This document shows, one piece after another, positions 14,888 to 22,989 of a stretch of 33,212 nt of DNA (positions are counted from its first letter, which is position 1; every line of letters starts with the position of its first letter). Under the pieces are notes generated by a model that saw only the letters and a list, made by a program, of their open reading frames with translations, was not told the DNA's origin and ran no database searches. The translations under genes and the position numbers were made by a program. The stretch covers positions 1 through 33,212 of the forward strand of contig CADALZ010000041.1 in the NCBI GenBank assembly GCA_902788865.1, read 5' to 3'. The DNA comes from an uncultured Bacteroidales bacterium (GTDB taxonomy: Bacteria; Bacteroidota; Bacteroidia; Bacteroidales; Bacteroidaceae).

Positions 14888-15238
14888 TCAGAATGCGTAG
14901 GGAGGAGCACGGGTGGATTTATAGCCGCTGCCTTCGTAGCTCAGCAGACGGACGGATGAAATACGGATGATGGTCACAAGGTGCTGACAAGCCAGCACTG
15001 CAACAACGGAAAGCGTGAGGTAGGAAAGTGTGAGGAACTGGCAGAGCACGCAGGTGTCCACATGCAATGTGCCGCCTGTGAGATGTCCAGCATGGTGGGT
15101 ATGGCTGGCACAATCTACACACTCCACGCTGAAGTCTGCCACCTCCATATGTACGTGGAGGGATGAGAGCACCAGCATAGGCACGAATACGGCCAGCATC
15201 AGCCACGATGTGATATGTCTTTTCCTATCTATCGCCAT
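14888..15238 (-). CDS. His/Cys-rich small membrane protein, probable metal handling
   Basis: 116 residues from the ATG at 15238. Two hydrophobic segments (about 12-27 and 70-90) flank a loop dense in metal-type ligands: LHVHMEV, CVDC, HTHHAGHL and HVDTCVLC. I recognise this as a type of Bacteroidetes small protein found upstream of TonB-dependent receptors. No enzymatic domain is visible; a role in periplasmic zinc or copper binding or receptor assembly is inferred. The promoter's -7 element is only 9 nt from the ATG, so the mRNA should be leaderless or nearly so. The gene is followed at 14683-14873 by an inserted repeat and then by the receptor gene, with which it probably once formed a tight operon. 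Confidence 0.7.
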   Translation of the reverse strand: MAIDRKRHITSWLMLAVFVPMLVLSSLHVHMEVADFSVECVDCASHTHHAGHLTGGTLHVDTCVLCQFLTLSYLTLSVVAVLACQHLVTIIRISSVRLLSYEGSGYKSTRAPPYAF

Positions 15239-15246
15239 TTTAGCTG

Positions 15247-15277
15247 CAAAAATAGCACAAGTATTCCAACTACACAA
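15247..15277 (-). promoter_or_regulatory. promoter of the His/Cys-rich protein gene
   Basis: TTG (CAA at 15275-15277 on plus), 20-bp spacer, TATTTTTG (15247-15254), immediately before the ATG at 15238. A start at 15277 would lie inside the promoter. Confidence 0.7.
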
Positions 15278-15323
15278 ACTAATTAAGATTTTTTTGGAAG
15301 TGAGAAAGTTTCTATGTGATGCT

Positions 15324-15354
15324 GTGAGACCGTGAGACCCTGAGACCCTGAGAC
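15324..15354 (+). repeat. GTGAGACC array, site 1
   Basis: Four units of GTGAGACC/CTGAGACC in a row. The flanking GATGCT before it is shared with site 4 (25919-25950). It lies between the promoter of the His/Cys-rich gene and the terminator of the Gly-rich gene. Confidence 0.85.
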
Positions 15355-15356
15355 AT

Positions 15357-15391
15357 AAAAAATCCCTCCCTTGCAGGAAGCAAAGGAGGGA
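15357..15391 (-). terminator. terminator after the Gly/Met-rich protein gene
   Basis: On the minus strand, TCCCTCCTT pairs with AAGGGAGGGA (one bulge, 10-nt loop), followed by a run of T. It lies 27 nt past the stop. Confidence 0.8.
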
Positions 15392-15417
15392 GTGGATTAT
15401 TCAACTATGCTATGTAA

Positions 15418-16053
15418 TCAACGGGCTGCACCTGGGAACTGACCACCAGCAGGACGCTGGTTGGCACGTGCCTTTTCACGCTCTTTCTCACGAGCCTTGT
15501 CGCCCTTCTGATAAGCCTTGAACTGATCTTTGGTCATCATCTCCTTCAGACCATTGTCAAATTCCTTCTTGGCGTCGTTGTATTCCTTGATCTGCGTACG
15601 GATACGCTCCAGCATCTCGCTGTTGCCACCGCCAGCACCACCGCGCATGCCGCCGCCCATCATGGCGCCGCCACCGCCGCCCATGCCGCCGCCCATGTCA
15701 CCACCGCCACCTCCGGCTCCGCCAGAAGGGATGGCTCCTGCACGACCACCAGCAGCTGTGCCTCCACCACCTGTGGATGGCAGACTGGGCTTGCCTTTGC
15801 TCAGCACATCGAAATACTTAGTATAGAGGTCTTTCACTTTTCCTTGAGTAGCTGCATCCAGGCCACCGGCATCTTCAGAAACCTCATTGACGCGTGTCTG
15901 AATCATCTCTGCTTTCTGCTCTTCAGTGAGTTCTGGAGCCTGAGGGCGCTGACCGCCTCTGCCCTGCCCTTGGCCTGCGCCTTGGGGCATCTGTGCCATT
16001 CCTGCCACCGTCAGGCATAGGAATATTGCCATTGCTAAAAGTTTTTTCTTCAT
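15418..16053 (-). CDS. exported Gly/Met-rich helical protein (DUF4890/Spy-like)
   Basis: 211 residues from the ATG at 16053 (an ATG two codons earlier at 16059 is equally possible). Signal peptide MKKKLLAMAIFLCLTVAGMAQ, then a short Gln/Gly/Pro stretch and an LTEEQKAEMIQTRVNEV helix typical of LTxxQ or DUF4890-type periplasmic proteins. A second long helix at about 155-200 (EMLERIRTQIKEYNDAKKEFDNGLKEMM, then a Lys/Arg/Glu run) follows. The two are separated by about 60 residues that are nearly all Gly with Met, Ala and Ser (GGGMGGGGGAMMGGGMRGG). Spy/CpxP-like proteins are periplasmic chaperones or stress sensors; the function here is inferred. The Met-rich loop could bind copper, which is speculation prompted by the neighbouring metal-uptake genes. 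No consensus promoter was found; a weak TATCTTAG lies upstream. Confidence 0.7.
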   Translation of the reverse strand: MKKKLLAMAIFLCLTVAGMAQMPQGAGQGQGRGGQRPQAPELTEEQKAEMIQTRVNEVSEDAGGLDAATQGKVKDLYTKYFDVLSKGKPSLPSTGGGGTAAGGRAGAIPSGGAGGGGGDMGGGMGGGGGAMMGGGMRGGAGGGNSEMLERIRTQIKEYNDAKKEFDNGLKEMMTKDQFKAYQKGDKAREKEREKARANQRPAGGQFPGAAR

Positions 16054-16210
16054 AATCATTAGTATTAAAGAGGTTATTTATTTGGTTATTAGACTGCTAA
16101 GATAATGAAAAGTTTAATCTCTTTTTCAAAAAAAAGAGAAATAAAGAAAAATTTTTTTCTTCATTCTTCATATCAATAATTGCTTGTTCTTTTGCATGAC
16201 GCTGCTTTTT

Positions 16211-17024
16211 TCGGCTTGCCAGCCGAAGGTTACTCATTCTTTTCTTCGGCTCGGCCCGAAGAAAAGAACCAAAAGAAGAGCCGCCGACTGCATTTTTTCC
16301 GCTAAGAATGGCTCTCGTTTTCCTAAAGCGCGAAAACTCGCAAGCTGCGCTTGCTCAAACAACCCGCGCTTTTTAACGGAAAACGCTCCCCATTCTCTTA
16401 ACGCTCCAAAAATGAGGTCGGAACTTACCGATTTTCTATTGATTCTTTTTACTTCGTTGCCTATGGCTTTTTACAACATCGCTTCGCTCGTTTAAGAGAT
16501 GACTAATTACAACTGCTGTACTCTATTTTCTACCTCGATTTCTTACCTCTATCTTAATGCAATTACCCCTATCCCCTGTCTATCTAGCTCAAAACCCATC
16601 CTCCAATCTCTAACTACTGATCTAAAAATTCCAATCTCCAGACCACCAAGCTCCAATCTTTTAACGCTAAAACTCCTATCCCCTGACCACCAAACTCTAA
16701 GCCCTAAACTCTACCCGTTAAGCAGATATAGTTCCGTCCTCACATCTGGAGCGTGAAGAAAATCGGGAGCGTTTTTGGAAAAGAGGGCCGCACCGCAAAG
16801 AGCGCGAAGCGCACGTCTTGCGGCTCTCCCAAAAACGGGAGCGATTTTTAGCGCAAGATGTGCAGACGGCGAGTTTTCTTTTTTGGTTCTTTTTCTTTTG
16901 CTCGTGCAAAAGAAAAAAGAACAGGTAACTTTTGAAATGAAAAATGAAGAATGAAAAATGAAGAGTGAATAATGAAGAATGAAAAATGAAGAAAAGAATG
17001 AGTAACCTTCGGCTGTTATGCCGA
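16211..17024. repeat. dispersed long-inverted-repeat element, copy A
   Basis: An 814-bp non-coding element. Its outer ends (starting TCGGCTTGCCAGCCGAAGG at 16211 and ending in the complement near 17024) are inverted repeats that run inward for about 270 bp, strongly matching at the rim and degenerate inside. The right arm has a long hairpin (GTTCTTTTTCTTTTGC with its complement, about 16880-16922) and a short-period GAATGAAAAATGAA run (about 16937-17000). The middle holds two 44-bp tandem units (16628-16714). Copy B at 27390-28276 is closely similar in the same plus-strand orientation. Apparent frames of up to 121 codons arise in the arms on both strands and are not credible genes. Confidence 0.85.
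16628..16714. repeat. 44-bp tandem repeat inside copy A, two units
   Basis: Units share ATCCCCTGACCACCAA and CTCTTAACGCTAAA-type segments. The second unit is the diverged terminal version ending CTCTAC. Copy B has three units. Confidence 0.75.
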
Positions 17025-17089
17025 TAATAAAATACAGCATCGAGGCAAAAGAAATGAAATAGGAGTTTGAGGGCAAGCCCTCATAAACA

Positions 17090-17132
17090 GAAAAAAAGAG
17101 AGTGTAGATTCAAAAACAAATCCACACTCTCT
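17090..17132 (-). terminator. terminator after the S41 protease gene
   Basis: A 14-bp stem AGAGAGTGTgGATT/AATCtACACTCTCT on the minus strand, with one G-U pair, followed by a T run; about 33 nt past the stop codon. Confidence 0.9.
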
Positions 17133-17164
17133 GAAATAAAAAAAATTTCTTCAAAACAAGCTTC

Positions 17165-20100
17165 TTAATTCGAAGAAGCAGTCTGTCGCAACATTTCCGC
17201 TACAGCTGCCTCCAGCTGCTTATCCTCACCACGCAGCATCTCCTCTGGCGTATTATACACCTTAATATCTGGCTCCAACTGCAGGTTCTCCTGATAACGA
17301 CCCTGCATATCCATACATCCTACCTGCGGAATACCGAACATCAAGGTCTGATCTATCACATACTCCCACCATACGGCTGTCATAGTGCCTGCCACAGGAG
17401 CACCAACCAACTTGCCGATGCCCAGCGTCTTATACACCCAGGGGAAGCCATGACCATTGCTGTAGTCATCCTCACACATCAAGACGCAAGAAGGCTTCAC
17501 CCACTTATTATATGGGTCGTAGCCGATGTACTGTCCGCGTGGCATGAAGCTCTGGTACTGCTCGCCTGCCAGCAGGGTGCAGAGGTCATCGTGCAGCCAG
17601 CCACCACCATTGTGACGCTCATCCACCACAGCAGCTTGCTTCTGACGGTTCTGGTCGCTCAGCAAGTCGCGATAAACGGTGCGGAAGCTGGGGCTATCCA
17701 TCGCCTTCACATGCACGTAGGCCACCTTGCCACCAGAGAGCTCCTCCACCTTTTTCTTATTACGCTCCACCCAGCGGTCGTACAGCAAATCCGTGCGTTC
17801 GCCTGTGCTGATGGCCTTCACCACCACCTCGAAGCGCTTTCCGTCAGGATTGAGCACACTCACGCGCACCTGCTTACCAGCCTTGCCTTCCAGCAGTGGG
17901 TAGTAGTCCATATCCTTCGTGATCGTGGTGCCGTCTATCTTCTCGATGATGCTGCCAGCCTTCACATCTGTCTTCTTCACAGCAAACGGACCTTTGGCTA
18001 TCACCTCTGCCACCTTGAGGCCATCGCCCTGATAAGTATCGTCGATGAACACACCCAGATTGGCTGTGGCCTGACGACCAGATGGGGCATAGTAGCGCAT
18101 ACCTGTGTGTGAGGCATTCAGTTCACCCAGCAATTCGCTCATCATCTCAGCATAGTCGTAGTTATTAGTAATATAAGGTAAGAAGCGGCTATAGTTCTGC
18201 TTCAGAGCCTCCCAATCTACCCCATGCAGGTCGGGCAGGTAGAACTTATCCTTCACCTGCTGCCATACGTGGCTGAAGATATAGTCGCGCTCCTCGCCAG
18301 CCTTATAGTTGAAGGTAGCCTCGAAGCTGATGTTCTTAGTGCTCTTCTTATCCACATCTATCTGCTTGATGCCACTGCCAGAAGCCAAGTACACATGCTT
18401 GAAGTCCTTGTCTGTGAGCAGTTCGCCACCACCTACACCCTTCAGTACGATGGAGGTAGAGCCATCCTTCAGGTCGTGCATCCAGAGGTCTGGAGAGCCT
18501 TCAAAGCGGGCTGTATAGTAGAGCTTATCACCCTCAGGCGTGAGCAATGCATCGCCCAGGTTAGAGGAGTTCACCGTGAGGCGGATGATGCGATCACGAC
18601 AATTGTCCAAGTCGAATAACAAAGGCTCCACCTCTTTTTTCTCTGGAGTGGCCGTCTTTCCCTTCTTAGCCTCAGCAGCTTTCTTCTCAGCTTCTTCCTT
18701 AGCTTTCTGCTGCTCTTTCTCTGCTTCATCAAAGAGGGCTGTCTCCTCCTTCGTCATGCGAAATTTCTCATAGGCATCGAGGTCGAAGAACATGATGTAG
18801 ATATCATCCTCTGCACCCCAGCTACCATGACTGCGATAGCCTGCACGATCACTGCCGAAGATGATGGCCTTACCACCCAGCACCCATTTGGCATTCACAT
18901 CGTTGTAGCCACTCTCTGTCACATTGTGAATCTCCGTGCCATCGGCCTTGATCAGCGCCACATCCTTATTGTTCCAACCACCATAGCCTATGTAGTTAGA
19001 GAGGAGCCACTTGCTATCAGGACTCCATTGGAACCACTGATCACCATCGCTGTAGCTATACTCAAACTTACCATCCATCACCGTGCGCACCTGCTTGCTG
19101 GCCAGATTCAGCACACGCAGCGTGGTACGATTCTCAAGGAAGGCCACCTCCTTGCCATCAGGACTATACTTAGGCAGGAAAGTCGTCACCTTAGTGTTGG
19201 TCAGCTTCTCTTCCTTAATCTCAGAAGCATAGGTGAAGAGCTTGTCTTCCTTCTTCACGATGCTGCTCTGATAGATTTGCCAGAAGCCATCACGCTCTGC
19301 GGCATACACCAGACTGCGCCCATCAGGGCTGAAGTCTATGCTGCGCTCCTGCTCTGGGGTGTCTGTGATCTGCTTGGTGGTGCTATATTCCACGCTGGTC
19401 ACATATACATCACCATGAAGCACGAAGGCCACTTCCTTGCCTTCTGGACTCACGGCTATCTCTGTGGCACCACTACGCTGCACTTGCTTCACCACCTCAC
19501 GGTCGTTGCTGTCTTTCACTATGCTGATGCGCACCTTCTGTGGCTGAGCACCCTCGCGCATGGTGTAGATTTCGCCATTGTAGCCAAAGCAGAGCACGCC
19601 GTTCTGGCTCACGCTGAGGAAGCGCACAGGATGGTCTTTCAGCTGCGTCAGTTGCTGCAGGCCTGTGCCGTCGATGTTCTTCTTATAGACATTCATTGTA
19701 CCACTGGCCTCACTGAGGTAGTAGAAGCTCTGACCATTGGCTGCCCACACAGGGTTGCGATTCTCGCACTTGGTATCAGTGAGCTTGGTGAAGTGGTCGT
19801 CTGTAGATTTCAGCCACACATCGCGCACCACGCTGGAGGTCTGATGCTTGCGCCATGTATCTTCCATACCCTTGCGATCGTGGTAGAGGATGCGTCCGTC
19901 TGGATTCACGCTCAGATTGTCCATCGTCACAGAAGTAAACAAGCGCATACGTCCACCCTTCGTACTTACTTGATAAACCTGCGGCATACGCTGACTGAAG
20001 TAGGCGCTCTGTGCCGTAGGCAGGATGTTGCACTGCAGCAGCACTGTCTCATTGTTGAGGAAGCCCAGAGGCACCTCACTGCCGCTATGGGTGGTCAGGC

Positions 20101-20404
20101 GCTGTGGCACCCCACCCTCTTTGCCTACGAGATAGACATCCAGACTGCCCTCACGCCCAGAGGCAAAGGCTATCTGCTGCCCATCGGGACTCCACACCGG
20201 CTGAGCGTCATAGGCTGCATTAGTCGTTAGTTGCTTGGCACTTCCACCGCCTACTGGCACGGTGAAGAGGTCGCCTTGATAACTGAAGGCTATGGTGCTG
20301 CCATCTGGTGAGATGGCACTATAGCGCATCCACAGCGGATTATCCTGTGCACTGAGGGCTGTAGCCAAAGTCAGTGCCAGAACAGAGATAAAGGTTTTCT
20401 TCAT
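17165..20404 (-). CDS. tricorn-type S41 family peptidase, exported
   Basis: 1079 residues from the ATG at 20404. Signal peptide MKKTFISVLALTLATALSAQ, then two tandem beta-propellers with repeated SPDGxxIAF-type blades (about 25-340 and 340-580). A Lys/Glu/Ala-rich charged linker follows (about 590-625: EKEQQKAKEEAEKKAAEAKKG), then further propeller-like blades, a tricorn C1-like helical region, a PDZ domain (about 815-900) and the S41 catalytic domain. Catalytic candidates are the LNASHTGMRYY motif (Ser-His) and the nucleophile Ser in CEDDYSNGHGF; the core VDERHNGGGWLHDDL is also conserved. Tricorn homologues degrade peptides fed through the propellers; this one acts in the periplasm. Its length matches typical Bacteroidetes tricorn proteases. 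It has its own promoter and terminator. A start at 20503 is rejected because the promoter lies at 20434-20464. Confidence 0.88.
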   Translation of the reverse strand: MKKTFISVLALTLATALSAQDNPLWMRYSAISPDGSTIAFSYQGDLFTVPVGGGSAKQLTTNAAYDAQPVWSPDGQQIAFASGREGSLDVYLVGKEGGVPQRLTTHSGSEVPLGFLNNETVLLQCNILPTAQSAYFSQRMPQVYQVSTKGGRMRLFTSVTMDNLSVNPDGRILYHDRKGMEDTWRKHQTSSVVRDVWLKSTDDHFTKLTDTKCENRNPVWAANGQSFYYLSEASGTMNVYKKNIDGTGLQQLTQLKDHPVRFLSVSQNGVLCFGYNGEIYTMREGAQPQKVRISIVKDSNDREVVKQVQRSGATEIAVSPEGKEVAFVLHGDVYVTSVEYSTTKQITDTPEQERSIDFSPDGRSLVYAAERDGFWQIYQSSIVKKEDKLFTYASEIKEEKLTNTKVTTFLPKYSPDGKEVAFLENRTTLRVLNLASKQVRTVMDGKFEYSYSDGDQWFQWSPDSKWLLSNYIGYGGWNNKDVALIKADGTEIHNVTESGYNDVNAKWVLGGKAIIFGSDRAGYRSHGSWGAEDDIYIMFFDLDAYEKFRMTKEETALFDEAEKEQQKAKEEAEKKAAEAKKGKTATPEKKEVEPLLFDLDNCRDRIIRLTVNSSNLGDALLTPEGDKLYYTARFEGSPDLWMHDLKDGSTSIVLKGVGGGELLTDKDFKHVYLASGSGIKQIDVDKKSTKNISFEATFNYKAGEERDYIFSHVWQQVKDKFYLPDLHGVDWEALKQNYSRFLPYITNNYDYAEMMSELLGELNASHTGMRYYAPSGRQATANLGVFIDDTYQGDGLKVAEVIAKGPFAVKKTDVKAGSIIEKIDGTTITKDMDYYPLLEGKAGKQVRVSVLNPDGKRFEVVVKAISTGERTDLLYDRWVERNKKKVEELSGGKVAYVHVKAMDSPSFRTVYRDLLSDQNRQKQAAVVDERHNGGGWLHDDLCTLLAGEQYQSFMPRGQYIGYDPYNKWVKPSCVLMCEDDYSNGHGFPWVYKTLGIGKLVGAPVAGTMTAVWWEYVIDQTLMFGIPQVGCMDMQGRYQENLQLEPDIKVYNTPEEMLRGEDKQLEAAVAEMLRQTASSN

Positions 20405-20433
20405 AACTTTAGTATTTTCAATGATTTTGAACA

Positions 20434-20464
20434 CGAAGGTAAGAAGAATGAATGAACCATACAA
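20434..20464 (-). promoter_or_regulatory. promoter of the S41 protease gene
   Basis: TTG (CAA at 20462-20464 on plus), 20-bp spacer, TACCTTCG (20434-20441), one mismatch in the -7. Confidence 0.55.
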
Positions 20465-20599
20465 ATATTGCACCATAAAAAAGCAAATCCACACATCTGC
20501 CACATGATTCTCAAGATACGCTTAGATGAAGTGTAGCGATTGCTTTTAATCTGACAAAAGAAATTGGCTGTATTTCATTTAGGAATATAAAAAAGTTCG

Positions 20600-20607
20600 T
20601 ATTTTTG
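20600..20607 (+). promoter_or_regulatory. -7 element of the GH35 gene
   Basis: TATTTTTG, 30 nt before the ATG at 20638. The -33 position reads TTT rather than TTG. Confidence 0.55.
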
Positions 20608-20637
20608 CATCAATTCTAACCATAACTATATCAAACA

Positions 20638-22377
20638 ATGAAAAACTGGAAATGCTTTGCAGCTGGGCTGGCGCTGCTCTCTGCCACGACCCTCTGCGCA
20701 CAGGAACAACCTCGCCTACAACAGCTGAAGGATGGGCGCACTCAATTCATAGTAGATGGACAGCCATACATCGCCCTGGCTGGCGAACTGCACAACTCTA
20801 CCACGGGCAGCGTGGAAAACATGCGCACGGTGTGGGCACGTATGAAGGCGAAAAAACTAAACACGGTGATAGCTCCTGTGACTTGGGAACTGCTGGAGCC
20901 TGTAGAGGGACAGTTCGACTATACCCTCATAGACAGCATGATAGAGGGTGCACGCAAGGAGAACCTCAAGTTGGTGGTGCTGTGGTTTGGTAGCTGGAAG
21001 AACGGCACGTCAACCTATATCCCTGCTTGGGTGAAGACAAATCCAAAGAAATATCTATTGGCACAAAACCAGCGCGGTGAGGTCATGAACACGCTCTCTA
21101 CGCTGGGCACTGAGAGTGCCAAGGCAGATGCCAATGCTTTCGCTCACCTGATGCGACATATTAAAGAGGTGGACCACGACCACACGGTGATCATGATGCA
21201 GGTAGAGAATGAAATAGGTACGCTGGACATGGCTTCCACTTACATGGGATTGCCCAACGGCAGCATGCGCGACTATAACGCACAGGCCAACAAGGCGTTC
21301 AGCGGACAGGTGCCTACACAGCTTACTAGCTACCTGAAACTACATCGCAAAGAGCTGAATCCTGCCATCCGCAGTGCCTGGAAAGCCAACGGAAGCAAAG
21401 AGCACGGCACGTGGGAGGAAGTCTTCGGCAAGGGCACAGAAGACCCAGACAAGGAGTTGTCTGAACACTTCAGCTACCTCACTGAGGAGATCTTCATGGC
21501 TTGGAATTATGCCACCAATGTGGAGCAGATAGCTGCCAGCGGCAAGCGTGAGTTGGCACTGCCCATGTATGTGAATGCGTGGATGAAACAGCCCACACAG
21601 CCTAATCCTGGCCAATATCCTTCGGGTGGTCCTCAGGCTCATCTGATAGATATCTGGCGGGCTGGTGCTCCGTCTATCGACTTCCTTGCACCAGACATCT
21701 ATGCCATAGACATCTTCGACCAGATATGCACAGACTACACGCAGTCGGGCAACCCACTCTTCATCCCTGAAACCCGTGTAGATGCCAGCGGTGCCTCTCG
21801 TGCATTCTATACCTTCGGTAAGTATGGTGCGCTGTGCTATGCTCCTTTCGGCATAGACGGTGGTGGCATGATTCTCTCTGCCGATCCTGACGAACACTAT
21901 ATTAATGATGTGTATGCCATGCTGCATCGTTTGATGCCCTACATGAAGGAACACATTGGCACACCTCGGATGGCTGGTCTGCTGCTGGATACAGGTCGTG
22001 AAAGTGACGCTGTGCAAATGGGCAACTACACCGTGAGTCTGCGCAAGATGTCCACCCGTGCAGCACAGGCTTTGGTTGGCGTAGCAGTCGGTGAAGATAA
22101 TGCCCAAGAGGAGATCGCCTCTGGCGTGCTGGTCATCCAAGTGGCCGATGATGAGTTCATCGTGGCTGGTGGTGTAGGCGGCGTGACCGTAAACATCAGC
22201 AAGGGTGAGCAGAGCAAGGCCGAGCATGTTGGTCTGCTGTCTGTGGATGAAATCTGCGTAGATGCCAATGGCAAGGAGTACCTTCATCGACTGAATGGCG
22301 ACGAGACCAGCTTCGGCGGTGGTGTGATTCCTGCTGGTCAGGTGAAGGCATTCCGCATCAAGATGTACACATATTGA
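20638..22377 (+). CDS. exported GH35-type beta-galactosidase with DUF5597 domain
   Basis: 579 residues, signal peptide 1-22 (ends TLCAQ). The TIM barrel begins at about residue 35 with FIVDGQPYIALAGELHNS and KKLNTVIAPVTWELLEPVEGQFDYT, the classic GH35/GH42-like entry. The acid/base is Glu about 192 in QVENEIG and the nucleophile Glu about 378 in LFIPETR; WFGSWKNG and APDIYAID are also conserved. The C-terminal part from about 440 is a beta domain of the DUF5597 type. It releases terminal beta-galactose from oligosaccharides in the periplasm; some members act on other sugars. It is monocistronic: its terminator is at 22449-22489, and the S41 gene diverges from it. A GTGAGACC array starts 11 nt after the stop. 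Confidence 0.88.
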   Translation: MKNWKCFAAGLALLSATTLCAQEQPRLQQLKDGRTQFIVDGQPYIALAGELHNSTTGSVENMRTVWARMKAKKLNTVIAPVTWELLEPVEGQFDYTLIDSMIEGARKENLKLVVLWFGSWKNGTSTYIPAWVKTNPKKYLLAQNQRGEVMNTLSTLGTESAKADANAFAHLMRHIKEVDHDHTVIMMQVENEIGTLDMASTYMGLPNGSMRDYNAQANKAFSGQVPTQLTSYLKLHRKELNPAIRSAWKANGSKEHGTWEEVFGKGTEDPDKELSEHFSYLTEEIFMAWNYATNVEQIAASGKRELALPMYVNAWMKQPTQPNPGQYPSGGPQAHLIDIWRAGAPSIDFLAPDIYAIDIFDQICTDYTQSGNPLFIPETRVDASGASRAFYTFGKYGALCYAPFGIDGGGMILSADPDEHYINDVYAMLHRLMPYMKEHIGTPRMAGLLLDTGRESDAVQMGNYTVSLRKMSTRAAQALVGVAVGEDNAQEEIASGVLVIQVADDEFIVAGGVGGVTVNISKGEQSKAEHVGLLSVDEICVDANGKEYLHRLNGDETSFGGGVIPAGQVKAFRIKMYTY

Positions 22378-22387
22378 TGTGAAACGC

Positions 22388-22419
22388 GTGAGACCGTGAG
22401 ACCTGAGACCGGTGAGACC
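22388..22419 (+). repeat. GTGAGACC array, site 2
   Basis: 32 bp in four units, differing from site 4 (25919-25950) by one base and from the complement of site 3 (25756-25785) by small indels. Confidence 0.9.
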
Positions 22420-22448
22420 GCATCTCATCGTTAACAGAAGTTAAAGCA

Positions 22449-22489
22449 ATGGGGATTTAAGGCTTAAATTGTCTTAAATCCCCATGCGT
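22449..22489 (+). terminator. terminator after GH35
   Basis: Perfect 13-bp stem ATGGGGATTTAAG (22449-22461) and CTTAAATCCCCAT (22473-22485), followed by GCGTTTT. Confidence 0.8.
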
Positions 22490-22519
22490 TTTAGGGTCAC
22501 AATTTATTGACATTTTTTG

Positions 22520-22527
22520 TATCTTTG
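22520..22527 (+). promoter_or_regulatory. -7 element of the coiled-coil protein gene
   Basis: TATCTTTG, about 105 nt before the ATG at 22633. TTGACA lies only 10 bp upstream of it, so the -33 is unclear. The leader of about 95 nt holds no other feature I can name. Confidence 0.45.
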
Positions 22528-22632
22528 ACATTGCTAATAAGCAAAGGAACAATGATATACGGCCATTGCTTCTAACTATAGAGCAGGTCTTTTTTATCTA
22601 TCCTAATTACGAACATTTTAAATCAAAGTATT

Positions 22633-22944
22633 ATGTCAAAGACCGTAGATTCACAGATTGAGAAGAGCAAGTTCCTGATTCAAGGACTGCGCAACAACTT
22701 AGAGGCAGTGAAGGGTTTCGGATTCACTGCTAAGCAACTGGACGACATGGAGCGACAGCTTGACGATTTGGCCAAAGCCAGTGAGGAAACAGAGGCTGCC
22801 TATGCCGTGCTTGATGAAAAGCGCCAGAAGATGAATGCCATTTTAGACAGTGCCAAAGAAGTATTCATAGAACGCAAAAAGGTCATCAAGGCCAACTATC
22901 CACAAGAGAAGTGGATCAACTTCGGTGTGCAGGATAAGCGCTGA
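22633..22944 (+). CDS. small cytoplasmic coiled-coil protein, unknown function
   Basis: 103 residues without signal peptide or membrane segment. Nearly entirely helical by composition: MSKTVDSQIEKSKFLIQGLR, then GFGFTAKQLDDMERQLDDLAKASEETEAAYAVLDEKRQKM with heptad-like Leu/Ala/Met spacing, and a C-terminal EVFIERKKVIKANYPQEKW. It resembles Bacteroidales hypothetical proteins of the same size whose N-terminus reads K-T-V-x-S-x-I; no function is known to me. It is flanked by strong hairpins on both sides (22449-22489 and 22951-22984), so it is a single-gene unit. A structural or phage-associated role is possible but unsupported. Confidence 0.7.
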   Translation: MSKTVDSQIEKSKFLIQGLRNNLEAVKGFGFTAKQLDDMERQLDDLAKASEETEAAYAVLDEKRQKMNAILDSAKEVFIERKKVIKANYPQEKWINFGVQDKR

Positions 22945-22950
22945 GAAAAC

Positions 22951-22984
22951 ATAATCCCCATGCTTTTGTTGGCATGGGGATTAT
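22951..22984. terminator. bidirectional terminator between convergent genes
   Basis: Perfect 13-bp stem ATAATCCCCATGC (22951-22963) and its complement (22972-22984) with an 8-nt loop. It lies 6 nt after the coiled-coil gene stop and 5 nt from the DUF5020 stop. Confidence 0.85.
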
Positions 22985-22989
22985 GATTC

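Noticed and set aside
16711-17076. Reading frames of up to 121 codons inside repeat copies A and B, on both strands.
   Set aside because: They lie in the inverted arms, so the same composition yields mirror frames on both strands. They include Ser/Phe/His-rich low-complexity text from the GAATGAAAAATGAA runs and have no promoter or start context.
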